Of a stretch of DNA of 64,000 nt, positions 1-12,909 are shown in pieces. The notes under the pieces are model-generated. The model made no database searches. It was not told the origin of the DNA and worked only from the letters and a program-made list of their open reading frames with translations. Numbering within the stretch: the stretch's first letter is position 1; each line of letters begins with the position of its first letter. The stretch is from contig CANPUZ010000031.1 in the NCBI GenBank assembly GCA_947579665.1, positions 496,001 through 560,000 of the forward strand, written 5' to 3'. Source of the stretch: Sympetrum striolatum. Its lineage: Eukaryota; Arthropoda; Insecta; Odonata; Libellulidae. The position numbers and the translations under genes are program-made.

Positions 1-168
1 CTCATTTTCCGTGAAAGTTTCTCAAGTTTGATGCCCCTTGTATCTTTTCGATGACAGAAAATATTTAGAAACAACAAACGGAAACATTAATTTCAATATT
101 TTTGCAATAATTTTGCGAAGTTTCAAGTTCCAAATTCAGAAAAACCATTTTTGTCCCAATGTCCTTAT
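1..168. other. non-coding DNA, nothing recognised
   Basis: AT-rich sequence ahead of the first SINE. The short open frames here have no recognisable domain and stop in all frames nearby. Confidence 0.5.
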
Positions 169-300
169 GGGCTCCCGGATAATCATGTGGACAGCGCGTT
201 TGCCTTTGGTGAAAGCGGTCCCGGGTTAGATTTCCGGTGGGAGCCAATGTGCGAAATGACCTAAGCTGTCAAATCACTTGTAATATTACTATACCTAATG
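169..300 (+). mobile_element. tRNA-derived SINE, copy 1 of a family
   Basis: The head is tRNA-like. GGCTCCC near 170-176 pairs with GGGAGCC near 239-245 as an acceptor stem, and a decayed B box (GGTTAGATTTCC) follows CCCGG near 224-236. The body reads TGCGAAATGACCTAAGCTGT. The same head and body recur on the minus strand near 29.13-29.26 kb and, as a more diverged copy, near 6.64-6.74 kb. Pol III transcription of the parent is expected for this class; activity of this copy is not implied. Confidence 0.7.
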
Positions 301-3250
301 TCCAACTGATTTGATTTCACCGTTCGCTTTTCAATTAATCCTGACCCATCATCCTAATGGATTTCGGGAAATAGTTTTTAACTATAGTATTCCGAGTAAA
401 TTTCCATAATTCCGTGACTTAATCATTCGATGTTTATAATTGCTCTGAAAAATACTTCACAACACCGAATTGGAATATTTAGAAAATCAAAGGCCCAGAA
501 AAGGTTTAATTTACCTTTTCGGAGAGAATCACAGAGCAACTTCTCTGTTACGGAAGCTGTTGAAAGATGAGAGAAGTAGGAGCTGAAAGAGGGGACGATG
601 CGTTTCCCCTGATTGCGCATGTAAAAATGGAACTTGTATTCATCATGTTATTTATCATTACTGTGCTTATATTTCATATTCATCATGTTACTTATCATTA
701 ATGAAGTATCATTTTAGTACGCTCTACTAAATTAACGTCTGTAATGTTAACTTTTGTTTTTCATATTTCCCTATCTAAATATATTTTCATATACAAATGA
801 CGAACGATTCTCACCAATGTTAATTGACGAACAACTCAAAAACACAAATTCCTCCTTCGATTAAATGTTTACGTAGCAGGTTGTTTGTATATTTCCATCG
901 CTACACCTGTAATAGACACTACACAGGGCATTAGTATGGCCATTATTTTTACATTTGCTTAAAAACGGATTTCGAGGAATCCTAAAAGTCACGCATCGAT
1001 TACCAACTTCCGGTGATTTAAAGGGAAAGCAACAGGTCACTTCATTTGAAGAAGCCGTTTATTTAAGCCGCTTGTGAGAAACGAATTCTTTGAGGAAACG
1101 AGAAAATTAGCGTAGTCTTATCATCGTTCTTTAATCGTACTCCCTGTACATTATTATGTATATATTTTTACGTACTAACCTGTATAATGTGTAAACCAAT
1201 TTCAAATGTATCCTTTCTTCCTTTATCAGAAGTCATCTAAGTTTGTGCTGATACGATGAACATTATTATATATTCCCGGCCCTGTCAGACTTTCTTCAAG
1301 TCCGTTTTTCCTTGGGAATTTTCCTGGGTGCACGCCCTCACGTGCAAAGTCACCTCAGCCCTTTCCTTATTTAAGAGAAGATGCAAAATCGAATCTTTGT
1401 AAGACCAACTCCCGAAATCCGATAAAATCCTCTTTTCCCGAGAGTATTCCCCAAAAGTACGTATTTGGACCATTACATCCAAATGCATTCGAAAAGACTC
1501 CATCACTCGGACCGACTCCACTCCTTTCGTTATTTCAATCGGGAGGATGAGAATTACTCGCCAAAGCGTTTCTCTGGGATGAAAGAGTTGTATTCAAAGA
1601 GAAAAGATTTCTTTTGGATTAAATTAAGTTTTATGAGCGTCATCCACAAGAGAGGCCCCTCATTTATGACTTTCGTTTAAATACCGCAAAACCTTCAGTA
1701 AATATACCCCCGAATATTATTATTATCATTTCGACTTTAAATATGGAGTGAATCTCTCCAAAAATTGTACTTAACTTATCGTGCCATCTGTAAAAGATAA
1801 CATTCTCCCTAAACCAGCTCCTTCGAATCAGAGATTAATTTTTGTTGGTTTTCCGAACGTTTCTTTTCTTATTTTTACACCCTTATCGTTGTGTTTTTGC
1901 TGCCTGTTCTTATAAATGCTGTACTGCTCTTGAAGAAAAATCAGAAAAGTATTTATAACCTTGAAAAATGTAAAACAAATTGAGAAAAGGAAGTTCGTGT
2001 ACGCCTCCATAATCCAGCACGTGGTTTAACAGCCACCTCTTCCCCCACAACTGAGCGAGACCCCAGAATTCTGTTTCCCCTTTTTCTCTTTCCTTTCGGG
2101 GAGGTTTTGCTCAAGTATTTGCGGTATTGCAGAAGGATTTTGATAGAAGGCAGTTGTTTGTTCTAAGTTGTTTTAAGTTTGTTGTTTCAGAATATTTTAA
2201 TATTTTAGGAAATTTTAATCAATTATTCTGAATTAACCAAAATCGTAGAAGTCGACAGATACAAATAACAGCAATTCTACAGTTAGTATTTGGAATCTCA
2301 CTAATTATAAAATGAGACTTGGAATGTAGCCCTTAAATCAAACTAATGTTCTAGAAATCGTCGATATCTTGCTCAGCGGATATCACCAAATGGTTTATAT
2401 TTGGCAAATGATTAACGGATTTGAACCTATTAACGAGGATCGACCGCACGTTCTTCCTCAAAGCTTGATACCAAAGAGAACAAGCAAACTTACCGAAACT
2501 AAGTGTATATTTAGGTTCGTAAGTCACAAAAGACCGTTTGGAGATAATGAAGCAAAGCTTTCGTTCTGAAAGATCCAACTTTAAGTCTAATTTTCGAAAC
2601 CACAAACTCACAAACATGTCAATGAACAGAGTGAAAAATGTCTGCAGCCAAGACAAGGTAAACTTACATGAAACAGAAGTCTTAAAATAGAGGTCCTCAT
2701 TGTGGTCTTTGAGTCTTGTATGGACTCACAATGGATTCAAACGCTCTTCCGGCGGAAGGATAACACTTATTTGAAGATCTTTCTTGAGTCCACCGTTGAA
2801 TTCCGTCCTTTCACTTTCCGCTGTTGACATTTCCAAGAAGAGATTCTGAAATTAATTGCTCCAATAGATTCTCGTATTTAGACTCGGACGAGTGTCGCGC
2901 CATTAAGACGAAATCGGAAGTATTCGTGATCCCTTCTTAGACGTGAAATCGCTCGTTTTCCCCCTCGATCGCTTCTCATCCGATTCTGACTTCTCCTACG
3001 AATAATATTGTGATTTATCAGATGCACAAAAACTTATAAATAGTCGGAAAAAATGAAGCACGATCGGTAGCAACATTTCCGATAATTGCCTGTTCAATCT
3101 GGTTCCATCTAAACACTTCTTTATTTTCATATTTAAATTCAAGTACATTAAAATTATTAAGTTCAAATTTGCTGCCATTTGCTTGTATAAGATAGTACAA
3201 GTAGTATATACAAGTATAAGTCAACAGGTCTATATATTTGCCATTTAATT
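301..3250. other. non-coding DNA, nothing recognised except one short direct repeat
   Basis: No domain, splice-consistent coding run or mobile-element end was recognised. A motif ATTCATCATGTTAYTTATCAT is present twice near 638-660 and 677-700. The rest is ordinary AT-rich intergenic or intronic sequence. Confidence 0.5.
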
Positions 3251-3254
3251 CCAA

Positions 3255-3449
3255 TATCAGAGGTCAAATCGAGCATTATTAAGTATAGAGATGAAGCATC
3301 TGGTGATTGTGAAGCGAGTATGTTTATTGCCTGCGGGAGTCCCGTCTTTGGGCGAATGCAATCGTTTGTAATTTAGTATTCCCCCCTACACCGCTGCCAC
3401 CAGGCCTGATGGCCTAATCGCAGCGTCATTTGAATAAATAAATAAATAG
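3255..3449 (+). repeat. probable non-LTR retrotransposon 3' end with (AATA)n tail
   Basis: The segment ends in a short (AATA)n run at about 3432-3449, just after a GC-rich stretch holding the near-palindrome GGCCTGATGGCC. This layout is typical of 3' untranslated tails of arthropod LINEs that end in a simple repeat. No coding sequence remains, so the clade cannot be assigned. Confidence 0.45.
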
Positions 3450-3454
3450 ATTAC

Positions 3455-3535
3455 CATACCAGAAGATGACGATTAATCGTCGAAACTGGTCGTGTGATTG
3501 ATTTTTGTAATAAATAAATTGTGGTAAAAGTAAAA
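3455..3535 (+). repeat. Penelope-like element 3' end relic with stem-loop
   Basis: A compact hairpin is visible. GACGATTAATCGTC at 3468-3481 is a perfect palindrome, followed by GAAA, and is flanked by ACCAG (3458-3462) pairing with CTGGT (3486-3490). From memory, Penelope-like elements carry hairpins followed by CGAAAC near their termini and some contain hammerhead ribozymes. Here the canonical CTGATGA core is not intact, so ribozyme function is doubtful. Confidence 0.35.
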
Positions 3536-6500
3536 ATCTTTCGTAGATTATTCCCATGTTCATAGATATTCATTCAGAATGCAAATCATCAACTTGCAGA
3601 ACTGAATCATATTTAGGCCTGTTTAGATCTCAGTTCGAAATTTTCAGCTTTTCGGAATTTCTGTTGCCACTAGTTTTTCAAAATCCTTCCGTTATTTAAA
3701 AAATATAAGAGCTTTGTGAGACATACAGTTTTTAAATACGTTCCGTTCCAAATAGTAAGCAAAGCCGATGGATTAGATAAAATATTAATTGAAAGCATTA
3801 CTTCTACTCATAATTGATAAACTAAGTATCGAAGAAATGCTGTAGTTATTCGCAGAAGTGTCGGACGGACGAGTCTCAGGACAAAGCGAAAGCAATCGAA
3901 ACTGTTACGCTCGAATGGAAGAAATTACGGTCAGCTTCGAACCTCAGTGAAGAGATCATTTCGGCTCATCTCCTCGCTTACCTTCTCTCTATATATGTTC
4001 CGTGTGAACTGCAAATTTAAATAAACATAAATCGTGAATTGTTTGTCCGAACATCACCTGCCCTAATTTCTCAGCGTATGGAAATGACGCCCACCGTTGA
4101 ATGAGTCAAATGCTTAAGGATATTACATCTTTTATCATCATTATTTTATATCCTTTGAAAATAATTAAAATAAAATTCTAAATTCGATCATAATTTTTTC
4201 TCTAAGGTAGAATCGGCCATCTCCGTACCATTACGGTCTTTCCAGTATTTATTACGTAAACAACATTTCAAACTAAGCAATGAATTTGAGAGCACAAGAT
4301 TGGAATTCCCTCACCTTTCTCACAAACAAAAGGTGTAAAGCAGAAGGTGCCTAACTATGCTCAAAATCTACATTAATGCTGCGTTGAGAATTTGGAGGAG
4401 AAACCGAAGCGTCGCTTTGATTTCATGGACAACGTCCCTCGGATTCTGAAATATCGTTTAACTTGTCCTCCGCAGTGAATATCTGAGAGTAAGACATTTA
4501 TCGGGCGAGAGAGTCATCCTTTAATTTCGACTATGGAGTATGGGGAGTATTTACTGCGATGGAAACACTACGAACTTCATATGTTTGAATTTTAGGAATT
4601 GAAACGGCCTCCTTGTGCCATGAATCATCCCTTAGAACGTTTACACGGTCAACGTAAGCCTCATTCCCGCTCTTTGATAATCCGGCGATGAATATTCATT
4701 GTCTTGTTTCCCTTCGTATTAAATGCCGTAATTATTCATCAGCAGTAATTTATTAGTCTATAGTTGAGATAATTTAGGCAGAAGAAAATGGAATATTCTG
4801 TAATAAAGGATTTTACGGAAAATTACCTTTATGAAGGATATTTTTCGATCGCATATCCTTTATGTTCATAACAAATGAATAAGATACTGTACTTCTTCTA
4901 CAGAAAATTTTTATAATACACAGTGCAGTAACCGTTTCATTTGTTGCGAAGATGGGCTTCTACGTCATCAAGACACTATCTGTTGATTTACTGTTTTCTG
5001 TAGATTGCGGCCATATTTTAATTTTAATTAAAGATTTACTTCAATTTATACCGATTGCATTACAAAAAGTACAACATGTGGCGATTTGCGATGATATCGA
5101 GAATAAATGAATAATGTGCAAGAAACGGCTGTAATTAATGGAATTACTGAAGAGAAAGGTTTCAACCGATCACTGCTCTCACTTCCGTCAAAAAGTGGAA
5201 GGCGTTTCTCCATTGCTCCTTTTGCATTGTTCAAAAAATGAATGTTTGAAGGAAAAAAGAGTTTAAGATGGCGTTAAAAAATGGCCTAGAACACGAAAAT
5301 GGAATTTCGCTATTTTGCGTATTCTTCTACGTTCCGTTTGCGCATCTCGTTGTGCGTCGACATTATTCAGGGTACAAATTTGACAATTTTTAAAAATTAA
5401 GAATCTATTTTATTTAATAGAATAATATCAAATATATTAAATGTTGATTATACATAAATTCAATACATGTACTAGGCCCTCTTGGATCCGGCTCATCAGA
5501 AGGTGCAACTTCAAGTTGTTTAGAAAGCAGAGTTTATGAAGGAAAAACTTAGAGAATATATACTATTAGTCTCGTCAATACTACACAAATAAAACTCACG
5601 CACTGTCAGTATTATAATAATAAAATTAAAAAAATGTACACTAAAATATTATTTAACATTGAAAGGCATCGCCTTTGATAAGTACTTTGGGTACAATAAA
5701 AGTGCGGCATTCCTTTCTTGCTTTCTCCACCTATCGGGAAGTAAGAAGACACAAATACGGCTTTTGGAGATTTTAAACCTCTAATTTGTTAACAGCCGTG
5801 TTGCAATATTTCTTTCTTTACAACTTACGTCTGTACAACATATTCTTATAACTAACATAATAACAAAGATAAAAGGTATTTATTTGTCTCTTTTTCAGTT
5901 GGGCTGGAATGTTTATATTTAGGAATGCATCAGGTAGTTTGGTTAGCATCGTAGCTAAAGCAACTGACTTTTGCTTTTATCTTTGTTTACTGACATTTCA
6001 TGATCATGTAACCACTTTGATTGGCTGTCCATATCATGTACTCTGAGTCAACTTCAACCGTTTTGTGAACTGCAATGAGCATCATTTGCACACATTAATA
6101 TTTCAGAGTGCTTAACATGTTTGCATAGACTGTTGAAATGAAGATACTTCGTACACACAGGTTTCAGCAGATGACTAGCGATACGCCGCAATAATAAAAC
6201 CTGTTCTATTTTCATTTTCCACCAAATAACGCCTTCCTATATCGAGGTTATAAACACCCTTATACTGACCTGGGGAACTCCGCATTTCAATTCTGTTTTA
6301 TTGATACTTTTTATTTTGACAACTTCTGTTCCTTAGGAGCTTTCAAACTGCTTGCCTCTTATTTCGACGATATATAGACTTTCTAATAGCTTTTTATGGT
6401 TAACAAGATCAAATTCTTGCGCTCAATGTAAGAGACAATAAAAAGCTTTGTTTTGTCGAAGTTTGTGTTTACCATGCCATCAAACTTTGTATTATTGAAT

Positions 6501-6635
6501 GAATTCAATCGAAGAAGCCTTAACTTGGTGGAACTCCGTAATCGGAATCATATTAAATAAAATTTCAAAATTCCACTAAACAATTTGTTTTGTGGAATTT
6601 TGAAAGTGTATTTAATATGATCCCTTTACATGATT
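3536..6635. other. non-coding DNA, nothing recognised
   Basis: About 3 kb of AT-rich sequence with only short open frames. None has recognisable motifs or convincing splice signals, and no terminal repeats were seen. Confidence 0.5.
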
Positions 6636-6637
6636 GG

Positions 6638-6745
6638 TTAAAAATGCATCACAGGTCAATTCGCACTCCCACCGGAAATCGAACCCGGGACCGCTTTCTC
6701 CGAATCCGAACGTGTTTCCCACTTGGCTATTCCTCAGCAAACTGT
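6638..6745 (-). mobile_element. tRNA-derived SINE, copy 2 (minus strand)
   Basis: Read on the minus strand it contains an A-box-like TAGCCAAGTGG, then GAAAGCGGTCCC and a good B box (GGTTCGATTTCC), ending in CCGGTGGGAGTG. The GGAGAAAGCGGTCCCGGG segment matches copy 1, while the anticodon side and body are more diverged. It is a relic with no downstream tail that I could delimit. Confidence 0.65.
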
Positions 6746-8270
6746 TTCAGAGCATTGCTCTTATTTCTTAGAAAAGCAAATTACGGCGTAGAAATTATTC
6801 TGTATTTAACAAGATAATCCAACTTCAAGATGCAATATACTTCTCTAAAATGTTTTATACCAAGAAAAAGGGTTTTATCTTGTGAAATGGTCTCACTTTG
6901 GCAACTTTAACTTATCAGGGACTTTGCCTGTTTCTAGGCTACTCTTTATAAAGTCAGCCATTAAGTCAGAAAGTAAAATATTGTTTTTCATATCTATTAC
7001 CCTGATATTATCAAATCCACAGAATTCCTTTTCCAGAGAATTTCCTATCTTTATAGTCAAAGGTAATAGGAAGTATCACTAAGCTATTTTGAGAGGGAAA
7101 TGTTGCGGGTGAGTGAACGCTTTTGCCTACACTTACCACAAGAGCAAAGCAAAATGATTACTCTAGGATATTGTTTCATTAGAATGTTAAAAATTACTAA
7201 TAATTTTATCATCACCCAATCGTGCGACAAAATGTCGGATTTTCTGCGAAAAGTTTCGATTCGAATGCATTTGTCTGTCGCAATCAAATAAACCTGTGTA
7301 TTGACTTCAAAACATTCCATTTTAATAATCTCTGTTGAATATTTGCGTCCTTTTCTAAAAATATATAGCGGACCTTTATTTAAGATTAAATTTTTAATAA
7401 AGTGAGGAAACTTTTGACGGTAGTGGGCCTACCAAGATGGTGATGATAATTGATTTCTGAAGCCTATTGGAGTCTGAAATAATATATTGCAAAGAGCTGA
7501 TTAATTCCATGCATTATTTATGAGGAAACCAATAGACTGTTCTATTACATCACAAGCCTCTGGCATAATCTTTGTATTTGTCCAGCAATTTATAAAATTA
7601 AAGAGATAAACTCTTTGGATCGTGTTCACATGGGCAATAATCAATGAGGTTGTTTCCATCCCCACTCCTTCGATAGAAGTAAATCATATTCTTTTTAATA
7701 TTCACGATAATGATAAGGTTACGTCTTATGCATATTCTGTATTTTTTACGAAACTTTTTATACAATTAGCTGTCGGATTTTCGATTCGACGCGTCCAACG
7801 CTTCGAAAGAGGATATTTATTTCGGTGACGTCGAAATATCGATAATTTTTTTGGAGTTGTTATATTTGTTCCTATTGAGTGGGACATTTGAATGGGTTTT
7901 CTCTATTGTAAGGATTCCCCGAACACACCCTCGCATTCGATAGCGGCGTCGTCGAAATTTGAGTCTTCGACTCGTATCTTCTAAATCGTTCTTTGACGGG
8001 GAGAGAGATCGCGCTGAGAGAGAATGCCTCAAGTTAAATTGGCCCCACTAAACACGGTTATAAAGACATAAGATGCATAGGTTAACCATTTGGATTGAAC
8101 TATGGAGTGTTCATCTTTCCATTTCTGCCTACACCTTTAGACGCTGTTCCGTCAAAGATTATCAGAGCCGTACAATTTATTATCCACCAACTGGTAAAGC
8201 TTCTCTATTGATACACAATTAATACTGGAGATGGGACAATCGATTGAAAAAACGTGACTCCCAGTTACTC
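6746..8270. other. non-coding DNA, nothing recognised
   Basis: AT-rich sequence. Short ORFs on both strands show no domain, and no repeat ends were recognised. Confidence 0.5.
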
Positions 8271-8273
8271 GGG

Positions 8274-8560
8274 TGTTAAATGCTGCAATAACCCAGAGAC
8301 TTCAGACAACGCAAAGGAGCATGGAGCGCTGCATGCTGGGAATCGCAAGAAGAGACAGCAAACGCAACACTTGGGTCAGAATGATGACTGGAATTCTGGA
8401 TAAGGTAAGATCATTAAAATAGAGGTGGGCCGACCATGTTGCAAGAAGAAACGACAACCGTTGGACATCTGTAGTTCGCAACTGGATACCATGAGATGTG
8501 AAGAGACCTATGGACAGGTTGATAGAACTTGTTTCAAGTCGACATCAGATCGAGATGGTC
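8274..8560 (+). pseudogene. C-terminal relic of non-LTR retrotransposon ORF2 (RTE-like/'craniofacial' group)
   Basis: Frame-by-frame reading gives RSMERCMLGIARRDSKRNTW, a stop, RWADHVARRNDNRW, then a second stop and DVKRPM. This order (MLGI, RNTWVR, WADHVARR.D.RW, RP) is the usual C-terminal tail after the reverse transcriptase of a common insect LINE group. At least two in-frame stops show that it is dead. Nothing of the RT domain is attached, so this is a 5'-truncated copy, as is normal for target-primed insertion. Confidence 0.8.
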
Positions 8561-8715
8561 ATCAAAAAAAAAGAAGAATCCTTGAAAATGGCAGCAGGGA
8601 CCGCTGCCGAAACGTTGGAGCCATCCAGTTATCTCACCCGGTTGGAGACCCGTGAAACCTTCCTCAGCATAATTCACTGGGAAAGTATCCGATCTTTCTA
8701 CAGAAAAAGAAGGAT
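8561..8715 (+). repeat. interspersed-repeat relic with hairpin and CGAAACGTT motif
   Basis: A run of A's (8565-8573) is followed by GCAGCAGGGACCGCTGC, which can fold as a small hairpin, then CGAAACGTTGG. The segment CCTTCCTCAGCATAATTCAC is familiar to me from dispersed arthropod repeats, but this is recollection and not a search. It may be a Penelope-like 3' end or a short non-autonomous element abutting the LINE tail. Confidence 0.35.
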
Positions 8716-8719
8716 TGAA

Positions 8720-11700
8720 AATATTCTTAAAATTCGCTGCAATTGATCCATTCGTCATCGATCCGGGTCTTCCTGGTGATAATAACTATGAAACACAACA
8801 GAAGATCACCATCTCTAACTAGCAAAAATATTTGCTGCAACTGCCTCAAACGACGTCCTACTTTTCCGTTATATTCTTTATGTGAGAAATTTTAATGTGC
8901 TGTGGCAGAGTTGAAACTGAGTCTTAATATACATCTTCTAGCTAAGCAAGAACTTCCTATCATTTTGATAAGTGCATAAAAAACAATAATGAAAAACTAC
9001 CTCAATGTATTTGAAATGGGAGATTTTTGCATCGTCATAGCCATGATATTTTCTGTGAAAGTCATTAATGTTTTCGATAGAACATGTCCGTATATATAGG
9101 CTTCTTAAGTTTTGATTCTCTACCTATCCGGGAAGTATTTATTATAAATTCCCGAAAATCAAAGCAATTCTTTTAAGGGAATAATCGGGACTTTGTGGCC
9201 CTCTGGAATTGACCCCATGACACTGAGGTTCGAAATTGCATTTTTTCTGGCGGTTACACATTATGGCCAATACGTCGTAAAAATTCAAGTCAATGACGCT
9301 TGTGGTTTAGCCTGTGAATTAGTATCCTATCTATCTATATACCTATATATATGAATGAATCCGGAGAAGGAATTATATAATATAATATATGCATCTTTTT
9401 CCCTTGTCTTATTATAAGAATTATTTATAAAGTAATGAAAGAATTGAAGTTGAATTAATCATTGAAACTTTATATCCCAAATATATCGAAAACTATCTAC
9501 AGATGATCCATTCGAATTATATTAGTTTCTTTTTACTCTTCCGTTTCAAATGCAATTAAAGGGCAGTTTAAGTGCAGCGAAAAATTATACATTTCAAGAA
9601 TGAAGCAACTTATTTAACCGTGAAATATTTTAGAACTTGAGCATATGAGTGTTATATTTGTACATTTTATATGAGCATGAACCATTTTAACGCATAAAGA
9701 AAACATTCGTCTGTTGATGCTGAACGACTTTAAGTACATACATACATACTTTTCTTCGGAATTAAAAACATGATTTTTTTTTTAAACTGGAGATTTACTT
9801 TTCGAATTTGGGACTTTTTCATTTTGTCTACTAGCAACACAGTAATGGAAAGCAGCTGCTTCGAAATTCACGCTTCTGAAAGTCGTACGTAAAAGAATTC
9901 AGCGTAAAAGTCTATAACTTGAGCAACGTTTCGTCACAATTGCCACTTTTCATGACGTTAAAGGGTTTTCAAACCTGTCTACACATTTTGCGAGTGACGT
10001 CAACAATTCAGTTCATACTAACGCACTCCAACTAACAGTCTTTCCAGTGGAGTTTTTCTTGCATAGTTTGACTCAGATTTTTCTTCCCAAGCCTTTTTTT
10101 CCATCTGCTTAAATTATTTGCTTTTCATCCACGATTATGAACCTAAAACGATTGAACGCTATATTTTAAGAGTAGACTTCTCCGTCATTAGTCATTATCT
10201 AATCTAATTCAATATAAATTATTAGAAAACGTAGGACGAGATAAAGAATTTAATCTAAAATGAACCTACATCATTTTTCTTTTACGCTGGTAAAGACGCG
10301 AAATTAAAAACTGACGCTAACGATACATTTTTCCGTTATTAAATGCTCGCGTGGAAAAGAACTTATGAAAATCTTTTTACAGCGAAATAACGAAATAGCG
10401 GAACGTATTCTCTCTCCGGCATTTTTAATTTTCTTATTTCCAAACAGCTTTAGGGTTTGATATCGTCCGTTCATTGAAAACTGTTGCAGCCAATTAAACG
10501 ATAAGTTTAATAAGATGAGATTGATGACTATAGATTACGTTTAAATTTGGGAAATACATATCTTGGAAGAGGAAGATAACCGTCCAAACATTAAACTTCC
10601 AAAATATGTTGAATATGTCGTTAAATTTGGATTAAACCGAAACAAGATATTGAGGCCCCGGAGACGTAAATTGAGTGGGGCCCGACAAAGGGTCCAAACA
10701 CTTTGGGTCCGTTACGTAACCACCACGAGGGTCGGAAATTGAGGGAACATTATTTCCATACTGAGGTATGGATCCGCTTTAATTGACGAAATTCGAGAGT
10801 GGAGAAGCGTAGTGGGCACAATATCTCCCTTTGGTCCACCTCAAGATGACGCTTCATCTCTCATCTTCCATTACCAGGGATAACGAGATCTGCGAGTCCA
10901 TCTCTAGAAGGTTAATTGCTCGGAGTGGCTGTCTCCTCGGGTGGGTCCATTTAGTGAACCTTCCCTCGGCTCCATCCCTCTCACCTTCTCTTTTATTTCG
11001 CTTCATCTCTGTTTCTGGATGAAATTCTTAAGATTGGAATCTTTTGTTTACTCCGTCTTATCCTAAACATCCGTTTATTCTGATTACACGAAGCTTTTTC
11101 GGTCTATGGTACGATAAGTTGATTTTCATTAAAATCATTTCGTTTCTGGCAGAAAATTTTATTTTTTCTCGTCTGTCTCTGGATAGTTAAACGATACTTA
11201 AGCACGCTGATAAACCGAAACCAAATAGGTGCTCGTTCTCTTTTATTTAATTTTAATTACAAATTAAACATTTCAGCGCTGTGCACTTTCGGGAGCTCTC
11301 CCTTCGATCCTGTTTCAATTCTCCTTCGACCCTTTCTATGCAACATTGAGCTTATTTTACACGAGCCACTAATCCTTAGTATTTGGAAACGTCTAAACCA
11401 AATGTTTACATCCTCGTCTATTATTTGAGATCAGCGCGCTCTTCCCAAGATTAAAGAGGAGGTCTTCGCTCCCCATCTTTCCTCTCCCACAATAAAACCA
11501 ATCTTCATTTCCAGAGGATATGTTCCCCAACTGTCTCGTCATGGACCCGCTTGTTTGCTACTTTTTCATCTGGTAAAGAGGCGTGGAACTTCGGGTTTGC
11601 GTGAGCTGTCGAAAGAGACAAAAGTTTCACCGAAATCCAAAATTTAAAACTGTCGTAATATCCAAATTATGCTTAACAGATGGCCGCTATGCTATATTTA

Positions 11701-12705
11701 CTTACAGAAATATTCAACTTTCTCTAAGAAAATTTAAGAAACTTATTCTTTATTGAAGAACGTGTCCAATTATTGCTGAAACTGTAAATTAAGGACATCA
11801 TTAGACAAAACTCACATCTTTAAAATGAGCGGATTTTATTTTTAAACGGTTATTTCTTATTAAAAGCGTGACTTTCTCCAGGAACGCTTATTTGAATTGT
11901 TCCGCCCAGCATCATTCATTTGCAAATAATGATCAGTGAGATTAAATCAGAATGATTATATAAAAAGAACACCTCCAGAATCACTTTCTTCAATATCAAA
12001 TTAAAACTAGGAAACGGACACGAAGCAAATTGCTGCTGTTACGAAGTGCGCTCCATCTTCTGGATTATTAACCGAACTCTCCCTATGAATAGTCGTCGAA
12101 AGCTCTTGGAACTGCGGTCACCGAAAAACAATTAATCGAATATTTTCCTGAGTATTTCCTCTTAATGCCTTTTTATAGGAATGGATTTCACTCATGTGAT
12201 TATTTTTATCATATAATTTGGACGTCACAGTCAAATAAATGTCCATAATTATTTCCAATTAACAAGTTAAAACACCCAGAGTAATCCGGAAATTCCCTAA
12301 ACAGAAATTAGAAAAGAAAGAAAAATCACTGAAATATAATTTGTATATCCGGTTTGAAGCATTTACATCCACTTACTATCTCAGTAACAGAAGAATCGTT
12401 GTGCTAATTCTTTCCTTTAGAAAATACTTACTGGGATATAAAGAGGGTAGATATAATGCTATCTTCTTTTTTCTATCTTTTAGAACACAATTTAGAAATA
12501 ATTTCTCTATCAGTGAATATGTCGCGGAATTTAATATTTCTTGTTCGAAGTTCGTCAAACTCTTTCCAAAAATCTCCCTTTTCGATGGTAACAGAAGCAA
12601 TACTTTAATAATTTAATGCTCAAATGTGAAATAAAATACAAATGAGGGTTTTATAAACAAGGAGGCAGCAATAAGACAGCTCCATGAAGTGTAAAATATG
12701 TTTTT
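8720..12705. other. non-coding DNA, nothing recognised
   Basis: About 4 kb without recognisable genes. Short frames such as 10831-11022 and 12341-12616 show no domain or signal. Base composition is AT-rich throughout, with slightly GC-richer patches near 10.65 and 10.9 kb. Confidence 0.5.
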
Positions 12706-12711
12706 TATGTA

Positions 12712-12788
12712 CACTCCTGGCCAAAATTGACGCAGCACCTCCCTAGCGATCCTTACGGCCGGTGCTGCGTTAATTTTGGCCAGGACTG
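12712..12788. mobile_element. 77-bp palindromic MITE (Tc1/mariner-type ends, TA duplication)
   Basis: The ends are 28-bp inverted repeats starting CACTCCTGGCCAAAATT on the left and, read inward from the right, CAGTCCTGGCCAAAATT. They run to GCAGCACC and differ at two positions. The central loop is about 20 bp. A TA dinucleotide flanks both ends (12710-12711 and 12789-12790), as expected for Tc1/mariner insertion. The same terminal motif occurs once more at 19494-19517. No coding capacity remains, so mobilisation would have been in trans. Confidence 0.8.
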
Positions 12789-12817
12789 TACATTGAGAAC
12801 AAAACTAGAAAGGCAAA

Positions 12818-12905
12818 GATGCGCTAGAATCGAAAGAAGCTGAAGTAGAGACCAAAAAGTGACTTTTTGAGTTTGGGACACTTCTCATATTTGTAACAAA
12901 ATGAT
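12818..12905 (+). mobile_element. diverged Transib terminal-arm relic
   Basis: GCTAGAATCGAAAGAAGCTG, then CCAAAAAGTGACTTTTTGAGT and a CTTCTCATA..GT stretch align in order and spacing with the outer 90 bp of the Transib arm at 53231. The terminal heptamer is not preserved and similarity fades after about 12.9 kb. It is an old fragment or one from a related subfamily. Confidence 0.6.
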
Positions 12906-12909
12906 TTAA

